Assembly (NCBI GenBank): GCA_050299855.1
Contig: JBNKWQ010000020.1
Coordinates: 1-64,000, forward strand
Direction: 5' to 3'
Length of the DNA stretch: 64,000 nucleotides
Source of the DNA: Hahella sp050299855
GTDB taxonomy: Bacteria; Pseudomonadota; Gammaproteobacteria; Pseudomonadales; Oleiphilaceae
In this document: positions 1 through 7,853 of the stretch, in pieces
Layout of the letters: every line of letters starts with the position of its first letter
Position numbering within the stretch: position 1 is the first letter of the stretch
The notes under the pieces: model-generated
What the model was told of the DNA's origin: nothing
The model's database searches: none
What the model saw: only the letters and a program-made list of their open reading frames with translations
Translations under genes and position numbers: made by a program

Positions 1-85
1 TGAGGATACCGTCTTTGCCGGTCAGGTCTTTGCCTTCACGCAATGCTTGCAGTGCGGCTTCCATGTCGAAGGTAGGTGTCGTCAT
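1..85 (-). CDS. IS256 family transposase, N-terminal fragment (cut by window edge)
   Basis: The reverse complement starts ATG at base 85 and reads MTTPTFDMEAALQALREGKD followed by LTGKDGIL. IS256-family (mutator-type) transposases commonly begin with an ALxxGxxLTGKDGxLTPL segment, so the identification is good even though only 28 residues are visible. The protein would carry out cut-and-paste or copy-out transposition with a DDE active site that is outside the window. Whether the gene is intact cannot be told. Confidence 0.8.
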   Translation of the reverse strand, partial: MTTPTFDMEAALQALREGKDLTGKDGIL

Positions 86-140
86 AAGTCATCTCTTTTT
101 TGCATAGGATAAAGAAATGACACAGAATTCTGAACACAAC
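1..140 (-). mobile_element. End of an IS256-family insertion sequence (partial)
   Basis: The segment holds the 5' end of a transposase gene on the minus strand plus about 55 bases of non-coding terminus. The reverse complement of the outer end begins GGTTGTGTTCAGAATTCTG near base 140, which looks like an IS256-type terminal inverted repeat. The IS110 reading frame next door loses homology exactly there, so base 140 is taken as the insertion point. The rest of the element lies left of the window, so the other end and the target duplication cannot be seen. Confidence 0.7.
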
Positions 141-329
141 CTTTCGTGCACAGTGATGAGTACTCCCACAGGACTCAAATAGAACTCGGCATGGGGGAAG
201 CTGCGCCAGAAACTCAGCGAACTTTTTATTGCTCAATTGTTTCGCAGTGACCTGATTACCAAATTGATCTTGGTCAACAATATGACAGCCACTGTTGCCA
301 AGATCTACGTCCAGTGTTCTGATAGCCAT
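141..329 (-). pseudogene. IS110 family transposase, 5' remnant interrupted by the IS256-type element
   Basis: From ATG at 329 the minus strand encodes about 63 residues beginning MAIRTLDVDLGNSG and containing LPPCRVLFESCGS. These match the N-terminal RuvC-like part of IS110/IS1111 transposases (DEDD enzymes), including the first Asp region and the ES/EACG segment. After the Lys at bases 141-143 the frame runs into the IS256 end, so the gene is disrupted and should be inactive. The 5' flank of the IS110 element probably extends right into about 330-420, but I could not define its end. Confidence 0.75.
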
Positions 330-513
330 GATGATTCGCCTTCGTTGGGTTTGGTCACTTTCATCCTATATTTAGGATGGGAGGCGAGTCATCTTATGAG
401 ACCTGACCCCAACGCCGCGCTTGATAGAACGCCTCGAAAGTACGAATATTAGTTTTAGGCCGATGCACAATTCTATGAAAATTGAAGAATTAGATTAATA
501 GTTTTGCAAAGGT

Positions 514-620
514 TTGACATTCAGATAAAAGCTGACTACACCCTATTGTAGATTTTAATCCCGTTAATTAACTTCCCACCATTGCAATGATCAACCCTAA
601 TTGTAGTCATTGTTATACAT
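514..620 (+). promoter_or_regulatory. A/T-rich leader of the methyltransferase operon, with two related short direct repeats
   Basis: A TTGACA hexamer lies at 514-519 with a weak TACACC 17 bases on, and a TATACA-like hexamer lies at 614-619. Two similar motifs, CCCTATTGTAG at 541-551 and CCCTAATTGTAG at 595-606, sit in the same leader and could be binding sites for a regulator. All of this is pattern matching; no promoter was measured and no separate controller gene is visible. Confidence 0.3.
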
Positions 621-653
621 AATTTCGCGAATTGAGGTTTTCTAGAAAAATAT

Positions 654-1928
654 ATGGATAATAAGTCTGGAAAAAAAAATATGGGAACCTACATTGACTT
701 ATTTTCTGGTTGTGGAGGTCTATCCTTAGGATTAGGCAAAGCTGGCTGGCAAGGCCTATTTGCAGTTGAAAAAGACACCATGGCGTTTGCAACGTTCAAA
801 CACAATATGGTAAATGAAGAAAGTAAATATGCCCACTTCAATTGGCTCGATTGGTTACCCCAAAAAGCTACAACTATTCAAAAGCTACTTAAAAAGTATC
901 CGGAACAATTGTCTAAGCTAAACGGACAGGTTGAACTTATTGCTGGAGGTCCTCCTTGTCAGGGGTTTTCTCTCGCAGGAATGAGAAATTCAAACGATCC
1001 AAGAAATAAGATGTCCCAAGAATACATAAAAATGGTCAAGTTAGTTAGGCCAAAGTTTCTCCTGCTCGAAAATGTACGAGGTTTCAATGCTGTATTTAAT
1101 AAAGGGATAGGCAAAGCACTAAAAATTCCTTACTCCCAAATAGTACAGCATTCACTTGAAAAGTTAGGATATAAGATTTTTAAAGACTATGTACATAGTG
1201 AGAAGTTTGGGGTACCACAATCGCGAACTCGTTTTATTATGCTAGGTGTTCGTGAAGACATTATAGTGAATGATGATGGGAAAAGCCCTTTCGAGTTACT
1301 AGATAGCCTCCAAGAGAGCTTCCTTAAAAGCAAAGGGCTACCATCAAGCCCTGTCACTGTAAAAGATGCAATTAGCGACCTAGAAACAAGCCGAAGTGAC
1401 GCCAAAATAATTGATAATACCGAGTCTTCTACAAAAGGCTTTAAGCAGTTGGATTATATAGCCCCAGATAATTTAACACCCTATCAATCACTAATGAGGA
1501 AAGGGCTCAATGGGGAAAAGCCATGTAGCATGCGTTTGGCACGGCACAAACTTTCTACTATAGAAAAGTTTGAATTAATACAAGAAATTTCTCGCCCAGG
1601 AATTTCGCTGAATCGTTATGAAAGAGAAGTTATAGGTGCGAAGAAGCAGGCAATTTGTGTTCTTGACCCAAATAAACCATCCAAAACAATCACAACCCTT
1701 CCCGATGATCTCTTGCATTATAAAGAGCCAAGAGTTTTAACTGTAAGGGAAAGTGCAAGAATACAATCTTTTCCAGACGACTTTATTTTTAAGGGTAAAT
1801 ATACAACTGGTGGTAAAGATCGGACAAAAGAATGCCCTAGATACACCCAAGTAGGTAATGCAGTTCCTCCATTACTAGCGGAAGTATTTGGATTGTGGTT
1901 GCGGGAGATCCAAAGTAAATATGTCTAA
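654..1928 (+). CDS. DNA (cytosine-5-)-methyltransferase
   Basis: The product transfers a methyl group from S-adenosylmethionine to C5 of cytosine in DNA. Conserved blocks appear in order: motif I DLFSGCGG (from residue 15), the catalytic PPCQG loop with Cys102, ENV at 139-141, QSRTR at 189-193, a motif IX-like RESARIQSFPDDF (from 365) and motif X QVGNAVPP (from 399). At 424 residues it has normal family length. An internal ATG at 681 is an alternative start, since neither start has a strong ribosome binding site. Its stop overlaps the next ATG by 8 bases, so it heads an operon with the GHKL protein. The target sequence is unknown. A Vsr-type gene downstream fits 5-methylcytosine biology. Confidence 0.95.
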   Translation: MDNKSGKKNMGTYIDLFSGCGGLSLGLGKAGWQGLFAVEKDTMAFATFKHNMVNEESKYAHFNWLDWLPQKATTIQKLLKKYPEQLSKLNGQVELIAGGPPCQGFSLAGMRNSNDPRNKMSQEYIKMVKLVRPKFLLLENVRGFNAVFNKGIGKALKIPYSQIVQHSLEKLGYKIFKDYVHSEKFGVPQSRTRFIMLGVREDIIVNDDGKSPFELLDSLQESFLKSKGLPSSPVTVKDAISDLETSRSDAKIIDNTESSTKGFKQLDYIAPDNLTPYQSLMRKGLNGEKPCSMRLARHKLSTIEKFELIQEISRPGISLNRYEREVIGAKKQAICVLDPNKPSKTITTLPDDLLHYKEPRVLTVRESARIQSFPDDFIFKGKYTTGGKDRTKECPRYTQVGNAVPPLLAEVFGLWLREIQSKYV

Positions 1929-4281
1929 AAAACACTTTAAGGTTAGCTCCGCCCTTAAGAATATTATCGGAAAAGACCTAATTACTGACGATTTTGTTGC
2001 AATTTTTGAACTTGTAAAGAATTCCTTTGATGCAAACGCAAAACGCGTAGACGTACGCTTCGAGAGAATACTATCTAATCATGGAAGGATAGTGATATGT
2101 GATAATGGAAAAGGGATGGACTTGCAGGACATAGAGGAGAAATGGCTTTTTGTTGCCTATTCTGCAAAGAAGGAAGGCGTTGAAGATTATCGTGATGAGA
2201 TACAAACAAAAAGGATACATGCAGGAGCAAAGGGGATAGGTAGATTTTCATGCGATAGACTAGGTAAGAAACTAGTTATATACAGTCGAAGAAGCCCAAA
2301 TGAGAAACTTTCCAAGTTGAAAGTAGATTGGGAAGACTTCGAAAAAAGCATGGAGGAGAAGTTTGAAAAGATACCAGTTGAATATGAACAAGTTAACGAA
2401 TGTGAATATAAGTTAGAAAGAGGGACAGTATTAGAAATATCCAATATAAGGTCAGTTTGGGATGTATCGAAGTTAAGAACACTACGACAGTCACTTGAAA
2501 AACTTATCAACCCATCACAATCAAACACACAATCTCCCTTTTCTATCTATCTACAAGCTGAAGATTTCAAATCATACGACTCAGAGGCTAGAAGGAATGG
2601 GCGCGATCACGAAGTAATAAACGGCAAAATCACTAATTTTCTATTTGAGAAACTCGACCTAAAATCAACTAGCATAAAGGTTGACATAAATTCTTCAGGA
2701 GACCTCATTACTACTGAACTTATCGACAAAGGTAGGTTTGTTTATCGGATGACAGAAGAGAACCCTTATAAAACAGAAGATTGGGCTCTTTCGGGCATTC
2801 GTGTTCATCTATTCGCATTAAATAAAACTTCTAAATCTGTGTTTACCAAATATATGGGGGTTCGTCCCATTCAATTTGGCTCTGTGTTTGTATATAAAAA
2901 TGGATTTCGTATACATCCAATTGGTGAAATTGGAAGAGGAGACGTCTTTGGTCTAGATGGAAGAAAACAACAAGGTACTAGCAGATTTTTTGGTACAAGG
3001 GACCTTATTGGGAGAATTGAAATAGATGGAAATAATGAAGAGTTCAGAGAAGCTTCCAGCAGAGACGGCGGGCTAGAGAGAAATGAGGCATTCAACAATC
3101 TGCAAGAATTCTTTCTTGATCATGTATTAAAGCGGCTTGAGCGGTTTGCCATTGGTGTTGTTAAATTTGGGAATATTGATGAATTTGATGTTCATGATCT
3201 CTCTTCAGAATTTCCAAATGAGAAAGCTCTTGAATTTATCGAAGCATTAACTAAGAGCGAATCGATACATGATATTGAATTTAATCCTGATATTTTTGAT
3301 GTAGTCAGCAATGCGTCAGAGCAAAGCCTAAACTCACTGCTTAGGAATTTAAGTCGCATTGCTGCAGAGTCTGGATCTCCAGATCTTGACAATGAAGTAT
3401 TAAAAATTGAAAAGAGGTTGGAAGAGTTCTCTAGGGCTACTAAAGATGCGGAAAAAGAAGCTTCTATAGAGAAAAAAAGAAGAAGAGAAGCTGAAAGAGC
3501 CGCTAGAAAAGAAGCAGAGAAAGCCCGCACTGCTGAGAGAGAGGCACAAAAGCAACGGGATAAGAGCGAGCTTATTACAAAACAGTCAATATTCCTTCGC
3601 TCAATTGTTTCTTCCGACCTTGAAAATGTAGTCTCTCTACACCATCACATTGGAATAGCAGCGGGAACAATAGAAAATTATGTAAGAAGCGTAAGCAAAA
3701 AAATAAGGTCGGGAAAGCCCATGACGGCAGAATCATTTCTTTCTGTCCTCGATGAAATATCGTTTGTCGCAAGACAAATATCTGCTACGACAAAATTTGC
3801 TACCAAAGCAAACTTTAATCTCGAAGCTGAACTTGTAGAGCAGGATATTTATGGTTATATTCAGGAATATGTATTGAATATTTGCTCGGGTCTTGTAAAG
3901 GTCGATAAAGACATTAATTCAAGCATGGAATTTGAGTGGAAAAGTGATTTTGATGGAGAGTTTATTGTTCGCTTCCGTCCTTTGGAAATTGCCATGGTTA
4001 TTGATGGGTTGATAAATAATTCAGTTAAAGCCGGATCTAATAAAATCACTTTCACTGCAACAAAAAATGACGGCGATCTGATTATAACAGTAATTGACGA
4101 CGGCAAAGGTGTTAAAGATAGCATCAAAGATAATATTTTTGAAATGGGATTTACAACCACAAATGGATCTGGGTTAGGCTTGCACCATGCAAGAAATATA
4201 GTGAACAACATGAGAGGCAGTATAAGACTTGTAGAAAGCAATTCTTCCGGCGCTCAATTTGAACTAAAGTTTACAATGTAG
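1921..4281 (+). CDS. Dual-GHKL ATPase: MORC/MutL-like N-terminal ATPase fused to a histidine-kinase-like C-terminus
   Basis: The protein has 786 residues. The N-terminal Bergerat fold shows an N box (FELVKNSFDAN, about 29-39), G1 DNGKG (61-65) and G2 GAKGIG (102-107). A transducer-like region ending EFREASSRDGG follows, as in MORC/MutL-like ATPases. A charged Lys/Arg/Glu-rich coiled coil comes next, then a helical segment with LHHHIG (His574-576) and a second ATPase module with N box INNS (N699/N700), G1 DDGKG (726-730) and G2 GSGLGL (749-754). The second half looks like a histidine kinase, with the His cluster as candidate phosphosite. I chose ATG 1921 because the longer frame opens with TTG at 1888. 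It overlaps the methyltransferase by 8 bases and abuts the receiver gene. I infer a sensor role. Confidence 0.85.
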   Translation: MSKKHFKVSSALKNIIGKDLITDDFVAIFELVKNSFDANAKRVDVRFERILSNHGRIVICDNGKGMDLQDIEEKWLFVAYSAKKEGVEDYRDEIQTKRIHAGAKGIGRFSCDRLGKKLVIYSRRSPNEKLSKLKVDWEDFEKSMEEKFEKIPVEYEQVNECEYKLERGTVLEISNIRSVWDVSKLRTLRQSLEKLINPSQSNTQSPFSIYLQAEDFKSYDSEARRNGRDHEVINGKITNFLFEKLDLKSTSIKVDINSSGDLITTELIDKGRFVYRMTEENPYKTEDWALSGIRVHLFALNKTSKSVFTKYMGVRPIQFGSVFVYKNGFRIHPIGEIGRGDVFGLDGRKQQGTSRFFGTRDLIGRIEIDGNNEEFREASSRDGGLERNEAFNNLQEFFLDHVLKRLERFAIGVVKFGNIDEFDVHDLSSEFPNEKALEFIEALTKSESIHDIEFNPDIFDVVSNASEQSLNSLLRNLSRIAAESGSPDLDNEVLKIEKRLEEFSRATKDAEKEASIEKKRRREAERAARKEAEKARTAEREAQKQRDKSELITKQSIFLRSIVSSDLENVVSLHHHIGIAAGTIENYVRSVSKKIRSGKPMTAESFLSVLDEISFVARQISATTKFATKANFNLEAELVEQDIYGYIQEYVLNICSGLVKVDKDINSSMEFEWKSDFDGEFIVRFRPLEIAMVIDGLINNSVKAGSNKITFTATKNDGDLIITVIDDGKGVKDSIKDNIFEMGFTTTNGSGLGLHHARNIVNNMRGSIRLVESNSSGAQFELKFTM

Positions 4282-5136
4282 ATGGATACCATGAAGTTCA
4301 AAATTATATGGATTGACGATTCAAGAACGTGGGTAAAATCAGTTTATTCTGAAGTTAAAGATGCATTCATCAACTTAGAGTTGGTGCCTGAAATAATAGA
4401 ATTTCAAGAAACAGAACCTGCAAAGAAAGCCATTCTAGATACCTACGCCGACCTGATTCTGGTTGACCATACCCTCCCAGGAGGAATGCGGGGTGATGAG
4501 TTCATAAGGGAGCTTCGCACAAATCGTTGTTTTGCTCATGTGGTGTTTTACTCTCAGGACGCAGACAATCTCCAAGCAATGAATGAAGACAAGCACTTTA
4601 TACACGTTACACACAGAGACAGCATTACAGGCACACTAGAAAATGTAGCCGATCAAGCATACAGGCAGTATAAACATCCAGCTTTCATGAGAGGCTTACT
4701 TCTATCTGAGTTTATTGATTTAGAGAATCTTATGGAAACCTTGATTTCCCAGTGTTTTAAAGGCGAAGCAGATTATTTTCAACGAACAGTTATCCACAAG
4801 GGTGGTGAGAGCTTTTCACTCTACACTAAAATGAAGTTCATAACACGACTAATAAGCGAATCGATTGATAAAGATTCCACTTTAAAAGGTACATTTGATG
4901 CTATAGGGTTCACCGCGAACAAATTTGATAAGTCTATTGTCAAAAAAAGAAATGTGCTTGCTCATGCTTACCCTGAGTATGACATAGCAACTGGATGTAT
5001 TACTTTGATGAGCGCTATAAACACCGTAGTCTTTAATGCTGACTGGTTTCATGAGACAAGAGACGACATCCATAAGCACAAACAAATGATTAGAAAATTG
5101 CTCGGCATGGAACTATACAAATTAGTAAATCCCTAA
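4282..5136 (+). CDS. Receiver (REC) domain protein with HEPN-like C-terminal domain
   Basis: Residues 5 to about 125 look like a response-regulator receiver: acidic pair Asp12/Asp13, candidate phospho-acceptor Asp62 in LILVDHTLPGG, and Ser91 at the Thr/Ser position. The usual KP pair is not obvious (HVTHRD instead). Residues 135-284 are predicted mostly helical and contain KKRNVLAH, an R-N-x3-H motif (Arg223, His228) typical of HEPN ribonucleases and toxins. The start codon directly follows the TAG of the GHKL gene, so the two are almost certainly translated together. ATG 4291 is an alternative start. I infer that phosphorylation by the upstream kinase-like protein controls a HEPN effector. 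The HEPN call rests on motif and helix pattern only. Confidence 0.75.
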   Translation: MDTMKFKIIWIDDSRTWVKSVYSEVKDAFINLELVPEIIEFQETEPAKKAILDTYADLILVDHTLPGGMRGDEFIRELRTNRCFAHVVFYSQDADNLQAMNEDKHFIHVTHRDSITGTLENVADQAYRQYKHPAFMRGLLLSEFIDLENLMETLISQCFKGEADYFQRTVIHKGGESFSLYTKMKFITRLISESIDKDSTLKGTFDAIGFTANKFDKSIVKKRNVLAHAYPEYDIATGCITLMSAINTVVFNADWFHETRDDIHKHKQMIRKLLGMELYKLVNP

Positions 5137-5488
5137 TATTTAAGATCGAAATTTTTGCAAGTTATTTATACCTTGCAAAATCAAGAGATAACAGAAATTT
5201 TACTCGCCCTTCTAATAATATTAAGCCAACAGTTGGTAATCCCCTGATTTATCTGAACTAATCATCTATATGATGAACCTTCTACTTATCCAATATAGCA
5301 TCTACCGGGCGAATATAAACTGCGCGATACAAGTCATAGAAAAACTTAGTTTTAATCAATTTTTAGTCTGGTGTCGTTGTGTGAAAATTCTACGAATGGT
5401 TTATGAAATACCCTAATCTAAAAATAGTCAACACATTAGCCTTCCAGTAAAGATAGGAAATTGTACTGTTAGAATTGGATTCAGAGTT
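5137..5488. other. A/T-rich intergenic stretch before vsr
   Basis: This stretch of about 350 bases contains no convincing reading frame on either strand, no clear terminator and no repeats. It separates the three-gene methyltransferase operon from the Vsr gene, so vsr probably has its own promoter. I could not pick one out confidently. Confidence 0.5.
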
Positions 5489-5932
5489 ATGGTAGACCCT
5501 ACTAGATCCCGCATAATGTCGGCCATCAAAGGCAAGAACACTAAACCTGAACTTGTTCTACGCAAAGCGCTTCACAGAAAGGGCATACGCTACCGCATAC
5601 ACCTGAAGACTTTACCCGGTTGCCCAGACATTGTGCTGTCCAAACAAAGGGCTATAATCCTAGTAAACGGGTGCTTTTGGCATAAACATAATTGTCATTT
5701 ATTCAACCCAAAGAGAATACTCCCTCCTGCTTGGAATAAAAAAATTGATAGCAATGTGGAAAGGGATAAGCGCAATCAAGACTTTTACATTGCTGAAAGC
5801 TGGCGTGTGATAATTGTCTGGGAGTGTGCTATAACCGGAAAAACTATGCTTCCAATTGACAAATTAACTGATCAGATAATTAACTGGCTCAATAACAGCC
5901 AGGCTAATTTTCTCGAGATAAGTGGGAAATAA
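5489..5932 (+). CDS. vsr: Very short patch repair (Vsr) endonuclease
   Basis: Vsr enzymes nick DNA 5' of the T in T:G mismatches left by deamination of 5-methylcytosine, and they usually accompany C5 methyltransferases. The 147-residue product has the family layout: RSRIMSAIKGKNTKPE near the N-terminus, a GCPDIV segment with the likely catalytic Asp47, and NGCFWHKHNCHLF with His65/His67 and the zinc-ligand region. A C-terminal VIIVWECAI strand completes the fold. It is normal length and shares orientation with the methyltransferase 3.5 kb upstream. It may protect the methylated sites; a role as restriction nuclease for the cluster is possible but unproven. Confidence 0.93.
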   Translation: MVDPTRSRIMSAIKGKNTKPELVLRKALHRKGIRYRIHLKTLPGCPDIVLSKQRAIILVNGCFWHKHNCHLFNPKRILPPAWNKKIDSNVERDKRNQDFYIAESWRVIIVWECAITGKTMLPIDKLTDQIINWLNNSQANFLEISGK

Positions 5933-6009
5933 ATTGTCTCGGAACAACCTATATGGATAAAGAGGACTGATCTGAGCCTGTAAATAGTTTTGTGTATCCC
6001 ACCTGGTTA

Positions 6010-6486
6010 TTAGAGATATTCCGTCAGCCGGTCCTCAAACTCGATCATAAACCGGTTCAAGGCCGCTTCAATAAAGTCTTGAGAAAATCCAGGCACGACG
6101 ATCAAAACCTGCTGTACGCGCTTACCCTGACCTTCGCAGCGACTAACATAGGACTTAACCTGCCGAGAGGTCGTGCTGTACTTTGAGAACTCTCCGTACT
6201 TGGATGACTTGGCTTCTCCAACTTTGAGATCATCAGCAGAAAACGATAAGACAATATCCAGCTTGTCCTTATCCGTACTTGGAGATCGGTGAGAAAGTCG
6301 CAAAAGGTTTTGAAAATTAACGAGAGGAGAGGGCGACGCCAATCGCCTGATCCATGCGACCAAGTTCAAAACTCCATCTCGAACCGCCATAAAACACTCC
6401 ACATCCGTAGCGCTGTGACGACTTAGGGGATTAGTCATCTTTTCCATTCGACTCGACTCGTGGTGAGGTGTCGAATCGATATTCAT
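6010..6486 (-). CDS. Possible PD-(D/E)XK nuclease-like protein
   Basis: This 158-residue protein runs convergently toward vsr, leaving 77 bases between the two stops. The central part reads DKLDIVLSF...LKVGEAKSS, giving an Asp77-x13-Glu91-x-Lys93 arrangement like the PD-(D/E)XK nuclease core. It is followed by helical and strand segments (VQQVLIVVPGF). The N-terminal 30 residues are polar, and an in-frame ATG at residue 14 is an alternative start. No specific family was recognised. Its position beside a methyltransferase and Vsr suggests a restriction or defence nuclease, which is inference from context. Confidence 0.55.
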   Translation of the reverse strand: MNIDSTPHHESSRMEKMTNPLSRHSATDVECFMAVRDGVLNLVAWIRRLASPSPLVNFQNLLRLSHRSPSTDKDKLDIVLSFSADDLKVGEAKSSKYGEFSKYSTTSRQVKSYVSRCEGQGKRVQQVLIVVPGFSQDFIEAALNRFMIEFEDRLTEYL

Positions 6487-6651
6487 TTTTCTAAGAATAG
6501 ACGAAATTATAGATTTTTCAGTTTAGACCTAACTTCCTATACGTATTGTGCTATTTGGCTTACAACCAACATCGCTTTGGCACAACGGCGTCAATCCTGT
6601 TAGCATTCTTCGCTTCACTTTGATGGATCAACGAATGGAGACGTAAATATC

Positions 6652-7113
6652 ATGGAAATCAGGATAGTGATGAGCAGTATTAGTTTTGGTATTAAAAATA
6701 CTGGGTTTGGCGTAAATGGAATTACAGGGGCTTATATTCAAACCCGTGTAGCCAAAAATGCACCAATTACAACCTATGGAATTACGGATTATCTTTCATT
6801 AGGTTCTGATTCAAGCACCTTTATTGTTGGGCATGTTGCATCCGAGTGGTTCAGAGTTGATGCAAAAGCTGCAGCCTTCATGGCCGGAAGAGCAAATCTG
6901 GTAGGAAAAAAAGTAGGGCTTGAGGCTTCCGGTAGTCTGTTTTTTAGTGGCTCTACAGATATCAAGTTTACCGTTTATGACAAATTGGGAGCAGGTAATA
7001 CGATATTTGAGCTTATCGACATCCCAACCACCGGCGGGCAGCTTTCAGCAACAAAGATACGAGGAGTATTAAATCTAATGACCGCCAAGCAATCACTTCC
7101 AGAAGCCCCATAA
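6652..7113 (+). CDS. Hypothetical glycine-rich protein
   Basis: The protein has 153 residues, with a GGAG ribosome binding site 11 bases before the ATG. It has no signal peptide or membrane segment. The sequence is rich in Gly, Ser, Thr and Ala and predicted mainly beta (SFGIKNTGFGVNGITGAY; KVGLEASGSLFFSG). I do not recognise the family. It lies 11 bases upstream of a small membrane protein gene and probably shares a transcript with it. Confidence 0.6.
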   Translation: MEIRIVMSSISFGIKNTGFGVNGITGAYIQTRVAKNAPITTYGITDYLSLGSDSSTFIVGHVASEWFRVDAKAAAFMAGRANLVGKKVGLEASGSLFFSGSTDIKFTVYDKLGAGNTIFELIDIPTTGGQLSATKIRGVLNLMTAKQSLPEAP

Positions 7114-7124
7114 GGACATTAGGG

Positions 7125-7478
7125 ATGGAAAAAAATTCTAACCCTGGCCGGATAAAGAAAATTCTAAATTGGCTTTTCGTGTTAATTCAGGCGATTGCCA
7201 TCGGTATTCTGGCGTCCATGGCTTTCTCCCGCGAGTACTATAGTTCACTCTCAGAGTCAGTCACCCCTGGAGCCGAACATTTGTTCAACTCTGGATTGTT
7301 GGATCTGGTTTTGACGACACCATTTGGCTACTTTTTGTGGGTTACTTTAGCGGTGCTGGTGGTGAAGGAATTTGTTGTTCGCACTTTTTTGGTTCGATTC
7401 TATAGCAATATCGCTATTTTGGTCGGGCTGGTGGGATTCTTAAGCTTGGTGTTTCAGCAACTTTATCAGCCCATCTAA
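7125..7478 (+). CDS. Small membrane protein of unknown function
   Basis: The 117-residue product has three likely transmembrane helices: about residues 14-32 (LNWLFVLIQAIAIGILA), 66-81 (PFGYFLWVTLAVLVV) and 93-111 (IAILVGLVGFLSLVF). A GGA-containing sequence precedes the ATG. It follows the glycine-rich gene by 11 bases, suggesting a two-gene unit. No family assigned. Confidence 0.6.
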   Translation: MEKNSNPGRIKKILNWLFVLIQAIAIGILASMAFSREYYSSLSESVTPGAEHLFNSGLLDLVLTTPFGYFLWVTLAVLVVKEFVVRTFLVRFYSNIAILVGLVGFLSLVFQQLYQPI

Positions 7479-7511
7479 ACTGGTGGGCTTTTGTAGTTTT
7501 AGCCAGTTAAG

Positions 7512-7748
7512 TTATAGCTTTTTCAGTGTCTCGACATCGTCCAGAAGATCATCTGCATCATAGGAAAATGTCTGGCCGTATTTACCTAGTACCTCATGAA
7601 ACTCTATCTCAGACTTCCCAATAATCTTGCCGCCTTGTACACCGTTGATTTTCTCTAACTGATAAAGAGATACGGCAATAATTTCCTTGATTTCCTGGTC
7701 GTTTATATCAACCCTTTGCATTACGTCGTCAGGAAAATCAATTTTCAT
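7512..7748 (-). CDS. UPF0175-like protein, possible antitoxin
   Basis: This is a 78-residue soluble protein. The central EIIAVSLYQLEKINGVQGGK segment and the following EFHEVLGKYG resemble the helix-turn-helix core of UPF0175 proteins (LAI-LY-xGKIS-GKAAE...F-ELL). These often act as antitoxins beside PIN-domain or other small toxins. A GGGAG site precedes the ATG. No toxin gene lies beside it, so it appears to be an orphan. The similarity is read by eye. Confidence 0.55.
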   Translation of the reverse strand: MKIDFPDDVMQRVDINDQEIKEIIAVSLYQLEKINGVQGGKIIGKSEIEFHEVLGKYGQTFSYDADDLLDDVETLKKL

Positions 7749-7853
7749 AGGTGCTCCCTGCCTTGAATTGATGGATGATCATTGAAGATTATCTCTGTAT
7801 GTATATGACCGTCTACCTCCAATAAAAGAGTATCACATGGCAGGAAGCTTGAA

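Noticed and set aside
237..452. 71-residue plus-strand ORF over the IS110 remnant
   Set aside because: It is antisense to a recognisable transposase fragment, and its composition has no protein pattern.
541..606. Repeats checked as a CRISPR array, with all other repeats in the window
   Set aside because: None shows several equal repeats with unique spacers; the tandem repeats have no spacers.
1888..1920. TTG start extending the dual-GHKL protein by 11 residues
   Set aside because: The extra residues are Cys/Gly-rich coding sequence of the methyltransferase C-terminus; ATG 1921 starts at the family-like MSKKHFKVS.
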